Source: Pseudomonas chlororaphis subsp. aurantiaca (GTDB lineage: Bacteria; Pseudomonadota; Gammaproteobacteria; Pseudomonadales; Pseudomonadaceae). Taken from it: a stretch of DNA of 64,000 nt. Positions 53,884 through 63,122 of this stretch are shown in pieces. Numbering within the stretch: the first letter of the stretch is position 1; every line of letters starts with the position of its first letter. Below the pieces are notes generated by a model. That model saw only the letters and a list, made by a program, of their open reading frames with translations, searched no databases and was not told the DNA's origin. Both the position numbers and the translations under genes were made by a program. Location of the stretch: assembly GCF_013466605.1 (NCBI RefSeq), contig NZ_CP059162.1, positions 4,154,001 to 4,218,000 on the forward strand, given 5' to 3'.

Positions 53884-55172
53884 TGGCCATCTCCAGCCAG
53901 TTGCCTGAGGGCCTTGGCGAAGAAGTCGCGGCTGCCGAAGTTGCCGGATTTCAGGGCCAGCGCCAGGGGCTCGGCGGAATTGCTGAGGGTGGCCGGCACG
54001 CCCGGGTCGATCTGCGCGCCGATCTGCAACAGGTTGACCCCAAGCGCCTTGACCACCGCGCCGGAGGTTTCGCCACCGGCGATCACAAAGCGACGCACGC
54101 CGTTCTGGCGCAGGCCCGCGGCGATCTCGCCCAGGGCGTTCTCCACCAGCGTGCCGGCGCGTTCGACGCCGAGCTGCTGTTGTACCGCCTTGACCTCGGC
54201 CGGGGTGCTGGTGGCGTAGATCAGTACGGTTTCGTCACTGTCGCGGACAAAGGCCAGGGCCTGCTCCACCACCGGTTCGCCGGCGGCCAGGGCCATGGGG
54301 TCGATGCGCAGGGCCGGACGGTCGGCCTCCAGCCAGGCCGCGACCTGGCCAATGGTGGCCACCGAGGCGCTGCCGGCCAGCACCACTTCGCCGCCTTCGA
54401 CGGTTGGCAGCGACGCCGCATCGAAGTCGCGCAGTTTGCCGGCGCGGCGGAAGTTGCCCGGCAGGCCCAGGGCCAGGCCCGAGCCGCCGGTGAGCAGCGG
54501 CAGGTCGGCGCAGGCGCTGCCGAGGGTGTAGAGGTCCTGGTCGGACAGCGCGTCGGCGATGGCCATGCCGATCCCCTGCTGGCGCAGTTCGGCAATCTTC
54601 GCCCGCACCGCCTCGACGCCCCCGGCGATGCTGTCGTAGCGCAACAGGCCGACTTTCAGTTGGGTCTGGGCCTGCAGCACGCGCACCAGGTTGGCGTCGG
54701 TCATCGGCGTCAGCGGGTGATGCTGCATGCCCGACTCGCTGAGCAACTGGTCCTGGACGAACAGGTGGCCGCGAAAGATGGTCCGGCCGTTTTCCGGGAA
54801 CGCCGGGCAAGCCAGGGTGAAATCGCTGTCCAGGGCCTTGAGCAGGGCCTCGCTGACCTGGCCGATATTGCCGGCGGCGGTGGAATCGAAGGTCGAGCAG
54901 TACTTGAAGAAGATCTGCTCGCAGCCTTGCTCGCGCAGCCAGTCCAAGGCCGCGAGGGACTCCTCGACCGCCTCGGCAACCGGCGTGGTGCGCGACTTGA
55001 GGGCGATGACGATGGCGTCGGCATCCAGCCCGGCCGCCACTTCCCGGCTCGGGATGCCGATGCTTTGCACCGTGCGCATGCCGCCGCGCACCAGCATGTT
55101 GGCCAGGTCGGTGGCGCCGGTGAAATCGTCGGCGATGCAGCCCAGCAGCGGGCGTGCGGTGGAATCGGTCAT
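53880..55172 (-). CDS. otnK: 3-oxo-tetronate kinase (four-carbon acid sugar kinase, DUF1537)
   Basis: The 430-residue protein has an N-terminal DUF1537 block LGCIADDFTGATDLANMLVR (residues ~9-28) and a C-terminal nucleotide-binding domain with FVIAGGETSGAVVKALG. OtnK phosphorylates 3-oxo-tetronate. It overlaps otnC by 4 nt and follows ltnD by 10 nt. Confidence 0.92.
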   Translation of the reverse strand: MTDSTARPLLGCIADDFTGATDLANMLVRGGMRTVQSIGIPSREVAAGLDADAIVIALKSRTTPVAEAVEESLAALDWLREQGCEQIFFKYCSTFDSTAAGNIGQVSEALLKALDSDFTLACPAFPENGRTIFRGHLFVQDQLLSESGMQHHPLTPMTDANLVRVLQAQTQLKVGLLRYDSIAGGVEAVRAKIAELRQQGIGMAIADALSDQDLYTLGSACADLPLLTGGSGLALGLPGNFRRAGKLRDFDAASLPTVEGGEVVLAGSASVATIGQVAAWLEADRPALRIDPMALAAGEPVVEQALAFVRDSDETVLIYATSTPAEVKAVQQQLGVERAGTLVENALGEIAAGLRQNGVRRFVIAGGETSGAVVKALGVNLLQIGAQIDPGVPATLSNSAEPLALALKSGNFGSRDFFAKALRQLAGDGQ

Positions 55173-55182
55173 GAACGGTTCC

Positions 55183-56088
55183 TCAGACAGGCTCGGGCTT
55201 GGCGGTCGGCAGGTCGATGCCCGGGAAAATCTTGATCACCGCCGAGTCGTCCTCGCGGCCAAAGCCGGCGCTGGAGGCCTGCATGAACATCTGGTGCGCG
55301 GTGGCCGACAACGGCAGCGGGAATTTGCTGGCGCGGGCGGTATCCAGCACCAGGCCCAGGTCCTTGACGAAGATGTCCACCGCCGACAGTGGCGTGTAGT
55401 CGGCCTTGAGGATGTGCGGCACGCGGTTCTCGAACATCCAGGAGTTGCCGGCGCTGTGGGTGATCACTTCGTACAGGGCATCGGCGTCCACCCCTTCGCG
55501 CAGGCCCAGGGCCATGGCTTCGGCGGACACGGCGATGTGCACCCCGGCCAGCAACTGGTTGATGATCTTGACCTTGGAACCCAGGCCGTGGGCGTCGCCC
55601 AGGCGATAGACCTTGCCCGCCATGCCGGCGAGTATCGCTTCGGCCTTGGCGTAGGCCGCAGCCGGGCCGGAGGTCATCATGGTCATCTCGCCGGCGGCAG
55701 CCTTGGCCGCGCCGCCGGAGATCGGCGCGTCGAGGTACAGCAGGCCCTGTTCGGCCAGACGCTCGCCCAGCTCCACGGCATAGGTCGGCGCCACGGTGGC
55801 GCAGCCGATCACCAGGCTGCCGGCACCCAAGGCCAATACAGCGCCCTCTCCACCGAACAGCACGGTTTCGGTCTGCTCGGCGTTGACTACCACGGTGATG
55901 ATCACATCGCAGGCATCGGCCATCCGCGCCGGCGACGCACAAGCCACCCCGCCTTCGCTGGCGAACTGTTGGGTGACCGCTTCACGCACGTCACAGGCAT
56001 GCACATTGAAGCCCGCGCGCAGCAGCGAGCGGGCAATGCCCAGGCCCATCGCGCCCAGGCCGACAACACCGACATTCTTGTTATTCAT
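55183..56088 (-). CDS. ltnD: L-threonate dehydrogenase (beta-hydroxyacid dehydrogenase family)
   Basis: The 301-residue protein begins MNNKNVGVVGLGAMGLGIAR (NAD-binding GxGxMG), with catalytic-region DAPISGGAAKA and LGSKVKIINQLLAG (Lys). LtnD oxidises L-threonate to 2-oxo-tetronate, entering the OtnI-OtnK-OtnC route. CTGGAG precedes the ATG at 56088; the longer frame to 56268 is the promoter region. First gene of the operon. Confidence 0.92.
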   Translation of the reverse strand: MNNKNVGVVGLGAMGLGIARSLLRAGFNVHACDVREAVTQQFASEGGVACASPARMADACDVIITVVVNAEQTETVLFGGEGAVLALGAGSLVIGCATVAPTYAVELGERLAEQGLLYLDAPISGGAAKAAAGEMTMMTSGPAAAYAKAEAILAGMAGKVYRLGDAHGLGSKVKIINQLLAGVHIAVSAEAMALGLREGVDADALYEVITHSAGNSWMFENRVPHILKADYTPLSAVDIFVKDLGLVLDTARASKFPLPLSATAHQMFMQASSAGFGREDDSAVIKIFPGIDLPTAKPEPV

Positions 56089-56568
56089 GGGGTACTCCAG
56101 GGGTAATAGCAGCCTGGTCCACGTCGGCAAGGCGTGGGTGGCGGGCCGCGGGGTAAATGGGAGCACGGGCGGCGGGGGCGACAGGGTCGCTTGGCAGGTG
56201 AATCGAGACCTTGTCGGACATCGAGGGGCCGTCCTGTGATTTGTTGTTATCAGGTTGTGGCCGATCATCCACCAATGAACAGATTATGTGAAGTATTTTT
56301 TCAATCTAACATTTATTAACATCATAGAACACGGACGCCAGGCACCCCGCGATAGCCTTGCAGCCCGCGCAGAATCAAACGGACGAGCGGTAGGCCATTG
56401 CGACCAGCGCACTGATCTGCGTCAACGAGACGTCTACACTCGAGACCGATGCTGTTAGGCGCAACATCACCGATCAGCGGTACCGCCCTTCATCGTCCAC
56501 CGATTGACGGTGGGCGCCGGACAGCGCTGTATGATCAATCCCGCAATGCTTGAACAAGGATATTCAAC
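56089..56568. other. Promoter region of threonate operon; no gene
   Basis: A 480-base gap. The stretch at 56280-56335 is AT-rich with AACATTTATTAACATC (AACAT repeated 10 bp apart), a possible regulator site in front of ltnD. Short frames here have no ribosome sites. Confidence 0.45.
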
Positions 56569-56922
56569 ATGGCAAAAATCAACGTATTGGCTGGTGATTT
56601 TCTACAAGGGAATGGTGAGTACCGTCAGGGAGTCTTCAGGTTGGCCACCGCGACCAACCCCTCGCCGGGCGTCGAGGTCAAAGCCTCCGCATTCAAACGT
56701 CTGGAAATCGCGACGCAGGACAGCATCACCAACAGGGACGCCATTGGCTACGGCATCGCCGGGGCCATGCTGCTGGGTCCGGTGGGTGCTCTGGCGGGCT
56801 ACCTGATAGCCGGCAAGGAAACCGAGGTGACCTTCATCGCCACCTTCAAGGATGGCCGCAAACTGTTGGCGGCCACAGACAGCGAGACCTACCGGGATAT
56901 TGAAAAACGACTGACGGCCTGA
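56569..56922 (+). CDS. Hypothetical protein with glycine-rich hydrophobic segment (117 aa)
   Basis: AAGGA precedes the ATG. MAKINVLAGDFLQGNGEY begins a small beta-rich protein with a central Gly/Ala hydrophobic helix (YGIAGAMLLGPVGALAGYLIAG, ~65-86). I do not recognise it. The hydrophobic part resembles glycine-zipper domains. Stand-alone, convergent with the DUF2157 genes. Confidence 0.65.
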   Translation: MAKINVLAGDFLQGNGEYRQGVFRLATATNPSPGVEVKASAFKRLEIATQDSITNRDAIGYGIAGAMLLGPVGALAGYLIAGKETEVTFIATFKDGRKLLAATDSETYRDIEKRLTA

Positions 56923-56974
56923 CGCCCGTCGTTCGCCCATGCCTGCGACTTCGGGCATGGGCTTCTCCTCTTCC

Positions 56975-58012
56975 CTACACCGACTCCGCTTCGCCCGGCC
57001 CAGCCCGGCGCTTCTGCCGTTCGCCTTCCAGCCAGACCACCAGCCCCAGCAGGCTGCCGCCAGCAATCAGCAGGCTGACGAACCAGCCCAGGGTTTCCGC
57101 CAGCCGGGTGAAGAACAGCGTGTACAGCTGGATGATGAAGAAGGTCGCGCCATAACCCACCAGCATGGAAAAGCGCAGGCGAATGCCCAGCGCCAGCAAG
57201 CCCAGGCTGAACGCCGCCCACAGCCCGTTGAACAACACCAGCTCGCCGGACTCGGCCAGGTGCCAGGGGCCGTCGATCAGGTCGTAGCTGCCGAACAGCG
57301 ACAACAGCCACAACGACATCTGCGCCATGAACAGCCCGGCGGAAATCCATACCTTGGCAAAGCCGCGATAACGGGCAAGCGTTGACGCCTCGCCCCACAG
57401 ATGAACAAAACCGAACAGCGCCATGGCCAGGGCCGCGCCGAGGAAGCGCAGCGGATAGTTCATGCCGAACCAATAGGCGCCCCAGCCCGACTCGTAACCG
57501 CTGCGCCCGCCGAACCAGATGAAGAACAGCACACTGCACAGGGTCAGCAGCAAGACGTTGTTCAGTACATAGCTGAGCGCCAGCAGCAGGAGCAGGTCCA
57601 CCAGCAACAGCGCCGGCCAGTTGCCCGAGCCATCGGAGTAGATCATGCCCAGCACCAGGCTCAAGCCGATCAGGGCAAAGCCACCGAGCAACTCCAGGGT
57701 CGCGCCGAGCAGCTTCAGCTGCTTGCCCAGCAGCCAGCGCCCGGCGGCGAACAGCCCGACCATCAACAGGCCCAGGCCGCCGGCCAGTTTCGGCAAGGTG
57801 AACGTCAGGTGTTCATGCAGCAGGATCAGCAACCCAGCCGCCAGGCTGATGGCGCCGAAGGTCAGGAACCAGCGCCCCAGGGAACGCCAGTCCCAGCGGG
57901 TCAGCGGGTACAGCTCGGCGATCCGCGCGTGGGCCTGGGTGTCGATCAGGCCGTCACGCAGCCATTGGTCCAGGGCGTTGTGCACCTGGCGATTACGGCG
58001 ATCCGGGTTCAT
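56975..58012 (-). CDS. DUF2157 membrane protein, copy 1
   Basis: The 345-residue protein has a cytosolic N-terminal DUF2157-type segment (VHNALDQWLRDGLIDTQAHARIAELY) followed by ~10 hydrophobic helices. It overlaps the upstream paralogue by 4 nt, so the pair is translated together. Function unknown. Confidence 0.82.
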   Translation of the reverse strand: MNPDRRNRQVHNALDQWLRDGLIDTQAHARIAELYPLTRWDWRSLGRWFLTFGAISLAAGLLILLHEHLTFTLPKLAGGLGLLMVGLFAAGRWLLGKQLKLLGATLELLGGFALIGLSLVLGMIYSDGSGNWPALLLVDLLLLLALSYVLNNVLLLTLCSVLFFIWFGGRSGYESGWGAYWFGMNYPLRFLGAALAMALFGFVHLWGEASTLARYRGFAKVWISAGLFMAQMSLWLLSLFGSYDLIDGPWHLAESGELVLFNGLWAAFSLGLLALGIRLRFSMLVGYGATFFIIQLYTLFFTRLAETLGWFVSLLIAGGSLLGLVVWLEGERQKRRAGPGEAESV

Positions 58013-58998
58013 TGGCCAGCCTCCCCGGCGCGCAGCGCGGTGCGTTCGAACAACCAGCCCAGGAGCACGCCCACTGCGCCGGCCACGGCAAAGAACACCG
58101 CGGCGCTCAGCTGTTCCCAGGCGTACTCATAAAAGCGCGTGTACAGGTCGATGCCGAGGAACACCACGCCGAAACCGGTGAAGCTGGGGTGCTTGAAGCG
58201 TGCACCGAGCACCAGCTGGACGATGGCGCCGAGGGTGAACAACAGGGTCCAGGTCAGGGGCTGGCGGTAAGCGTCCTCCAGGCTGAGGAACCACAGCGAG
58301 CAGTTGAAGTACAGCAGCCCGAAGATCACATACAGCCGCCCAAAGCCGCTGAAACGGCGCAGGGCGTGATCCTCGGCGCGCTGGTGCCACAGCCCCAGGA
58401 GCGCGGTCAGCGCGGCGATCACGGCCATGGAACGCGGGTCCTGGATGCCGAAATAGTAAGTGCCGGAACCGCCATACCACTCCCACGAACCCAGGCCGTG
58501 GAAAACACAGAGCAGGCCCAGCAGCAGCGGCCAGCGCAGGCGATAGCCATAGGCGGTGGCGATACTCAGGGCGGCGGTGACCAGCAACGCCAGCGGCAGG
58601 TTGCCGAACTCGCCGGTCTCGCTGTCGGAGCTGCCCAGCAACAGGCTGGCGCCCATCAGGATCAGGCCGATGGTCAGGATCGCCACCCCGGTGACCGGCA
58701 TGCGCCGCGCCGAATCGCGGGCCAGGCGCGCGCCGATCAGCCACAGCCCGACACCGGCGGCGAAAAACAGCACCGCCCCCACCAGCACCGACTCGGCCAG
58801 CAGGCCAATGCCGCCCAGCACCGCCATGCCGATCAGCAGCACCGCGCCGATGCCCAGCCATTGCAGCACTGTGGACAGTCGGTGTTCGGGACGTTCATAC
58901 AAGGCGCCGAGCCGCTGCTGCGCCTCGGCATCGATCAGGCCACGGTGGCGCCAGTCGGCGATTTCGTGGAGCAACATCTGCTGGGTGGTTTTTCTCAT
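58009..58998 (-). CDS. DUF2157 membrane protein, copy 2
   Basis: The 329-residue protein has the same layout: LLHEIADWRHRGLIDAEAQQRLGALY then ~10 helices. Tandem paralogue of the next gene. Both probably form one membrane complex. No enzyme motif seen. Confidence 0.82.
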   Translation of the reverse strand: MRKTTQQMLLHEIADWRHRGLIDAEAQQRLGALYERPEHRLSTVLQWLGIGAVLLIGMAVLGGIGLLAESVLVGAVLFFAAGVGLWLIGARLARDSARRMPVTGVAILTIGLILMGASLLLGSSDSETGEFGNLPLALLVTAALSIATAYGYRLRWPLLLGLLCVFHGLGSWEWYGGSGTYYFGIQDPRSMAVIAALTALLGLWHQRAEDHALRRFSGFGRLYVIFGLLYFNCSLWFLSLEDAYRQPLTWTLLFTLGAIVQLVLGARFKHPSFTGFGVVFLGIDLYTRFYEYAWEQLSAAVFFAVAGAVGVLLGWLFERTALRAGEAGQ

Positions 58999-59119
58999 GG
59001 CGCTCTTGGTTCAAGGTTTGCACATCGGCCGCAAACCGGCCGTCGACTATGCAGCATAGCCGAGCCTATGCCTGGCAAGACGCCCCGCGACGCTAACGCG
59101 GCACGCCGCGCCCATGAAA

Positions 59120-59142
59120 AAGGCCGCCCCGAGGGCGGCCTT
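59120..59142. terminator. Rho-independent terminator after DUF4242 gene
   Basis: AAGGCCGCCC and GGGCGGCCTT form a 10-bp stem with a 3-nt loop; on the minus strand it is followed by a T-rich run. It lies 78 nt after the DUF4242 stop. Confidence 0.85.
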
Positions 59143-59219
59143 GTTTTCCAGCCAGCGGCATCACCTCGCCCTGGGGCAAGGGTATGCCGAGCCAGGCGCG
59201 CGCCTGTCACCGCAAGGCA

Positions 59220-59492
59220 CTACTCCGCTGTCGTCGGATCGATGATCGAGGTAACCCGCGATACCCGGTCCGCCGGAAAGCCGCCTTGCCGGGCATGCTC
59301 CCGGATGAGCTCCTCGTTTGGCGCGATATAGACGCAGTAGATTTTGTCGCCCGTGACGTAGCTGTGCAGCCACTGCACCTGCGGCCCCAGTTCATCGAGC
59401 ACCTTGCAGGACTTTTGCGCGATCCCTTGCAGATCCTGCGCCGACAGCGCTCCAGCGCCCGGGAAATCGCGTTCAATGACAAATTTAGGCAT
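59220..59492 (-). CDS. DUF4242 protein
   Basis: The 90-residue protein begins MPKFVIERDFPGAGALSAQD with WLHSYVTGDKIYCVYIAPNEE, the DUF4242 (SCO4226-like) pattern. A member from Streptomyces binds nickel; function here is unknown. The AGGTTG upstream is weak. Confidence 0.85.
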   Translation of the reverse strand: MPKFVIERDFPGAGALSAQDLQGIAQKSCKVLDELGPQVQWLHSYVTGDKIYCVYIAPNEELIREHARQGGFPADRVSRVTSIIDPTTAE

Positions 59493-59553
59493 GACAACCT
59501 CCAGTTCTGTCCCGCTCTTGCTGAAGCAACAGCTTCAGGCCTATCGCCAACGG

Positions 59554-59835
59554 CTATTGCTTGCCGATCACCGCCGCCAGCAACGGCGCGGCCTGTTCAT
59601 CGGTCAGCGCCGGGTGCACGTCCATCCTGAGCAGATCGCTCCACTCCAGCACCCATTTCTGCATCAGCGTGAGATCGTCGGTCTGTGCGACACCAAACCC
59701 CGTCATGCCGCCGACGGCATGCCAGCGTCCCAGCATGCTCACCCCTGCGGGTGGAGCCCCGCCCGTCTTGAGAAACCGCTCGATCGCACTGTTACGACGT
59801 TCGGGGCTGATTGACCAACTGACAATGAATAACAT
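59554..59835 (-). CDS. DUF3303 protein
   Basis: The 93-residue protein begins MLFIVSWSISPERRNSAIER, with LGRWHAVGGMTGFGVAQTDD, the DUF3303 pattern of a small ferredoxin-like-fold family. GGAGG precedes the ATG at 59835. Function unknown. Confidence 0.82.
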   Translation of the reverse strand: MLFIVSWSISPERRNSAIERFLKTGGAPPAGVSMLGRWHAVGGMTGFGVAQTDDLTLMQKWVLEWSDLLRMDVHPALTDEQAAPLLAAVIGKQ

Positions 59836-60177
59836 CTGCCACCTCCTGCGAAACGGGCACCCGTTGTTCGTTGCGTGCGCCGGGCAGGCACCGTGACCAC
59901 GGCCACGCATCGGCATCGCCCCGCCCTCTCGGCCGGCCCGAAACCATTGCCCCCTAGGGAAGGCATAGCAGCCTTGCGCGGCCGGCGCATGACCGCCGAT
60001 CCTGTTCCTCGGACGCTCCAGCCCCAAGCGCGAACGAGCGAAGCCGCGGCCAATGAATGGCTATGCTTGATCTGTTGCTGGAAGCAATCCCGCCGCCGCG
60101 CTAACGGGCTGCGCCGGGCATCCTCTTTCCGCCAACGCCCCCTAGCGCCGCGCGACATCGGCAAGGAGCGGTTCGAG
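59836..60177. other. Divergent promoter region
   Basis: A 342-base gap between the divergent DUF3303 and adenosine-specific-kinase-like genes. Frames through it lack ribosome sites. No clear repeat or hairpin seen. Confidence 0.4.
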
Positions 60178-60663
60178 ATGCAACTGATCAGCGTGAACAT
60201 CGACAAGCCGGAAGCCACCAACTTCATTTTCGGCCAGACCCACTTCATCAAGTCCGTCGAGGACATCCACGAAGCCCTGGTCGCCAGCGTGCCGAACATC
60301 GCCTTTGGCCTGGCCTTTTGCGAAGCCTCCGGCCAATGCCTGGTGCGCTGGTCCGGCAGCGATCCGACGATGATCGCGCTGGCGCAAAAAAACGCCCAGG
60401 CAATCGCCGCCGGCCATAGCTTTATCGTGTTTCTCGGGGAAGGTTTTTATCCGTTGAACGTGCTCAACACCCTGAAGATGGTGCCTGAGGTGTGCCGCAT
60501 CTTCTGCGCGACCGCCAACCCGACCCAGGTGATTCTCGCCGAAACGGCGCAGGGCCGGGCGGTGCTGGGGGTGGTGGATGGCTTCTGCGCCAAGGGCCTG
60601 GAAGGCGACGACGATATCCTGTGGCGCAAGAACCTGCTGCGACAGATCGGCTACAAGCAATGA
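60178..60663 (+). CDS. Adenosine-specific kinase family protein (DUF355)
   Basis: The 161-residue single-domain protein begins MQLISVNIDKPEATNFIFGQ with FGLAFCEASGQCLVRWSG and VFLGEGFYPLNVLN, closely fitting the PAE2307/DUF355 family annotated as adenosine-specific kinase. Biochemistry is limited, so the name is provisional. AAGGAG precedes the ATG at 60178. Confidence 0.85.
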   Translation: MQLISVNIDKPEATNFIFGQTHFIKSVEDIHEALVASVPNIAFGLAFCEASGQCLVRWSGSDPTMIALAQKNAQAIAAGHSFIVFLGEGFYPLNVLNTLKMVPEVCRIFCATANPTQVILAETAQGRAVLGVVDGFCAKGLEGDDDILWRKNLLRQIGYKQ

Positions 60664-60697
60664 TTTTCGCGCAGGCATTGCCCACCGCGCCGACAGG

Positions 60698-60889
60698 CTA
60701 CTCGGACGGCGTGGTCCGGCAACTCTTGCGCTGACGGATCTCCTGCTCCGAAGGACGCTCCTTGACGAACTCGAAGCGCGGTTCGCCCTCGCTGTAGGTG
60801 ACCAGCCAGCCCCACTCCAGCTCGGACTCATCCTGGCCCGGTTTCGGCGGCGCCGCCCACCAGGGCTCTTTGCTGACGATCTGGCGCAT
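60698..60889 (-). CDS. Small hypothetical protein (63 aa)
   Basis: MRQIVSKEPWWAAPPKPGQD begins right after GGGAGGAGG. Trp- and Pro-rich N-terminus, acidic middle. Conserved-looking but not recognised. Confidence 0.65.
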   Translation of the reverse strand: MRQIVSKEPWWAAPPKPGQDESELEWGWLVTYSEGEPRFEFVKERPSEQEIRQRKSCRTTPSE

Positions 60890-60992
60890 GTCCTCCTCCC
60901 ATTGATTCGGCCTCATCAACTATAACGTTCAGGCCTTGAGGCACGTGGATTTCGGCTGATCGGTGAACCTGTCGACAGGGCTGCCCCGACCG

Positions 60993-61538
60993 TCACCGCG
61001 CCAGCGCCCATTCGGCCAGTGGCCGATAACGGCCTTTATGCGACTCGAACAGGGCGAAGTGCCGGGCACTCAGGTGAAAATCCGCAGGGGTCTGGGACTC
61101 GGGCACCGGCGCCCGATAGTCGCGCATCAAGGTCAAGTGCGGACGAAATTCCCGCGGCGAATCGACCAGCCCGAGTGGCAGCAGCGCTTCCTGCAGGGCA
61201 TACACCAGCTGACGCAACTCCAGCGGCGCCTGTGTCGGCGCCAGCAACAAGACCCCGGCCCGGCGCCAGACCTCCAGACGATCGAGCGGGACGTCCAGCG
61301 GCTCGCCGCAGGCTCGCACGCTCGCCGCCGCAGCGCAGATCCGCGGAATCTGCGCCACGGCCACCGAGCCCAGGAACATCAGGGTCAAATGAAAGTTTTC
61401 CGCCGCCACCGGCCGGCCGCTCCTGAGGCCCAGCGCGCCGCGCCACTGGGCGATGGCCCGGCGTTGGGCGGCAGTGCAAGGCAAGGCGAAGAACAGCCGC
61501 TTGAACGGCTCGCCCTGCTCGCGGGACTCATCATTCAT
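60993..61538 (-). CDS. thpR: RNA 2',3'-cyclic phosphodiesterase ThpR (2'-5' RNA ligase family)
   Basis: The 181-residue protein has the two HxTx-type motifs of the 2H family, FHLTLMFLG (~residue 49) and FRPHLTLMRD (~130). ThpR opens 2',3'-cyclic phosphates on RNA. GGGAGG precedes the ATG at 61538. Confidence 0.92.
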   Translation of the reverse strand: MNDESREQGEPFKRLFFALPCTAAQRRAIAQWRGALGLRSGRPVAAENFHLTLMFLGSVAVAQIPRICAAAASVRACGEPLDVPLDRLEVWRRAGVLLLAPTQAPLELRQLVYALQEALLPLGLVDSPREFRPHLTLMRDYRAPVPESQTPADFHLSARHFALFESHKGRYRPLAEWALAR

Positions 61539-61754
61539 GCCCTGTCCTCCCCGTTCGGTTCGGGCGAAGTGCTGTCTGTCAGGTCGCTCCCCCACCGGCC
61601 CTCTGCGACTCGCCCACCGGGAATCTCAGGCCGGTTTAGCCCTTTCTTGAGTTCAGCATAAAGAAGGCAACAAGACGCCGCGCCTGTCGGTATTCGGTCA
61701 TTTTTATCGGTTGTAATGCTCATTGACGTCCGCCCCACTCACAGGAAGAGCACG

Positions 61755-62867
61755 ATGAGACTCGCGTCCTACAACGTTGAAAACCTGTTCAACCGCGCCA
61801 AGGCCATGAACCTGGAAGGCTGGGCCGAGGGCCGGCCTGTGCTGGAGCGTTTCGCCCGGCTCAACCAGTTGTTGGGCGAGCCCATCTACACGGACCAGGA
61901 CAAGGCGCAGATGGTCAAGCTGCTGACCGAGCTGGGGCTGAGCAAGTCGGACAAGGGCCCCTTCGTGATCCTGCGGCAGAACCGCGGCAGCCTGGTCAAG
62001 CGGCCCAAGGCCGGCGGCCTGGAGATTGTCGCCAACGGCCGCACCGAGTGGGTGGGTTCGCTGGAGCTGATCGAGGCGCCGGTGGACCTGGAAGCCATGC
62101 GCAATACCGCACGGGTGATGATCGACCTGCAAGCCGATGTGCTGGCGGTGGTCGAGGCGGAAAGCCGCCCGGCCCTGCGCGACTTCAACACGGAAATCAT
62201 CGGCGCCCTGGGCGGCCCGTTGTTCCGGCATGTGATGCTGATCGACGGCAACGATACGCGAGGCATCGACGTCGGCCTGATGACCGCCGAGGGCTACCCC
62301 ATCGGCCAGCTGCGCAGCCATGTCGACGACACCGCGGCCAACGGCGAACTGATCTTTTCCCGCGATTGCGCGCAGTTCCAGATCCCGTTGCCCAGCGGTA
62401 AACAGCTGTTTGTCCTGGTCAACCATCTGAAGAGCAAAGGCTTCGGCAGTCTCGCGGCTTCGGCGAAAAAACGCCTGGCCCAGGCCGAGCGGATCAAGCT
62501 CATCTACCAGGCGCTGGTGGCCCAGGGCGAGGCCTATATCGCGGTGGTCGGCGACTTCAACGACACCCCGGACAGCGCGCCGCTGGAGCCTTTGCTCAAA
62601 GGCACCGACCTGAAGGATGCCTTCGTCCATCCGGCCTTCGACGACGGCGGTTACCCCGGCACCTTCGACACCTGCAAGGCGGCGAACAAGATCGACTACC
62701 TGCTGCTGTCTCCCGCGCTGTTCGCCACCGTCACCGCCGGCGGCGTGTGGCGCAAGGGCATGTGGCCGGGCAGCAAGCCCAAGCGCTGGGAGGTCTACCC
62801 GCAGTTGGACAAGAAGGAAAATGCCGGCTCGGACCACGCGGCGGTGTGGGTCGACCTGGACCTGTAA
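61755..62867 (+). CDS. Endonuclease/exonuclease/phosphatase (EEP) family protein
   Basis: The 370-residue protein has the EEP signatures NVENLF (~residue 8), VEAESRP, GDFNDTPDS and SDHAAVWVDL, covering metal-binding Asn/Glu/Asp and the catalytic His. No signal peptide. Substrate may be nucleic acid or a phosphoester. AGGAAGAG lies before the ATG at 61755. Confidence 0.9.
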   Translation: MRLASYNVENLFNRAKAMNLEGWAEGRPVLERFARLNQLLGEPIYTDQDKAQMVKLLTELGLSKSDKGPFVILRQNRGSLVKRPKAGGLEIVANGRTEWVGSLELIEAPVDLEAMRNTARVMIDLQADVLAVVEAESRPALRDFNTEIIGALGGPLFRHVMLIDGNDTRGIDVGLMTAEGYPIGQLRSHVDDTAANGELIFSRDCAQFQIPLPSGKQLFVLVNHLKSKGFGSLAASAKKRLAQAERIKLIYQALVAQGEAYIAVVGDFNDTPDSAPLEPLLKGTDLKDAFVHPAFDDGGYPGTFDTCKAANKIDYLLLSPALFATVTAGGVWRKGMWPGSKPKRWEVYPQLDKKENAGSDHAAVWVDLDL

Positions 62868-62988
62868 GCCGAACCGGCCCTGATCGTGAGCGGGGCCTGA
62901 GGCACGGCCTTGTCAGCCCTGGACGGGTGCGCTCGACGTCATCGGCCAGCAGCGTCAAGGGCATTTCCACCGCGCGGATCGTGCTGTA

Positions 62989-63090
62989 GCCCTTGCGCGC
63001 CAGCTGGGTTATGAATCCGAGGCCGCCTTCAGTCGCGCCTTTCGCCGCGAGTTCGGGGTCGCTCCCTGCGAATACCGCTCACAGGCTTGA
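62989..63090 (+). pseudogene. AraC-family regulator remnant (C-terminal HTH)
   Basis: The frame ending at TGA 63088-63090 reads ARQLGYESEAAFSRAFRREF-GVAPCEYRSQA, the second helix-turn-helix of AraC-family regulators. Upstream sequence in all frames no longer matches the family, so only the last ~33 codons survive. Confidence 0.75.
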
Positions 63091-63122
63091 GCGGATTTGC
63101 TGCCATCTGCGGGATGCGGGGT

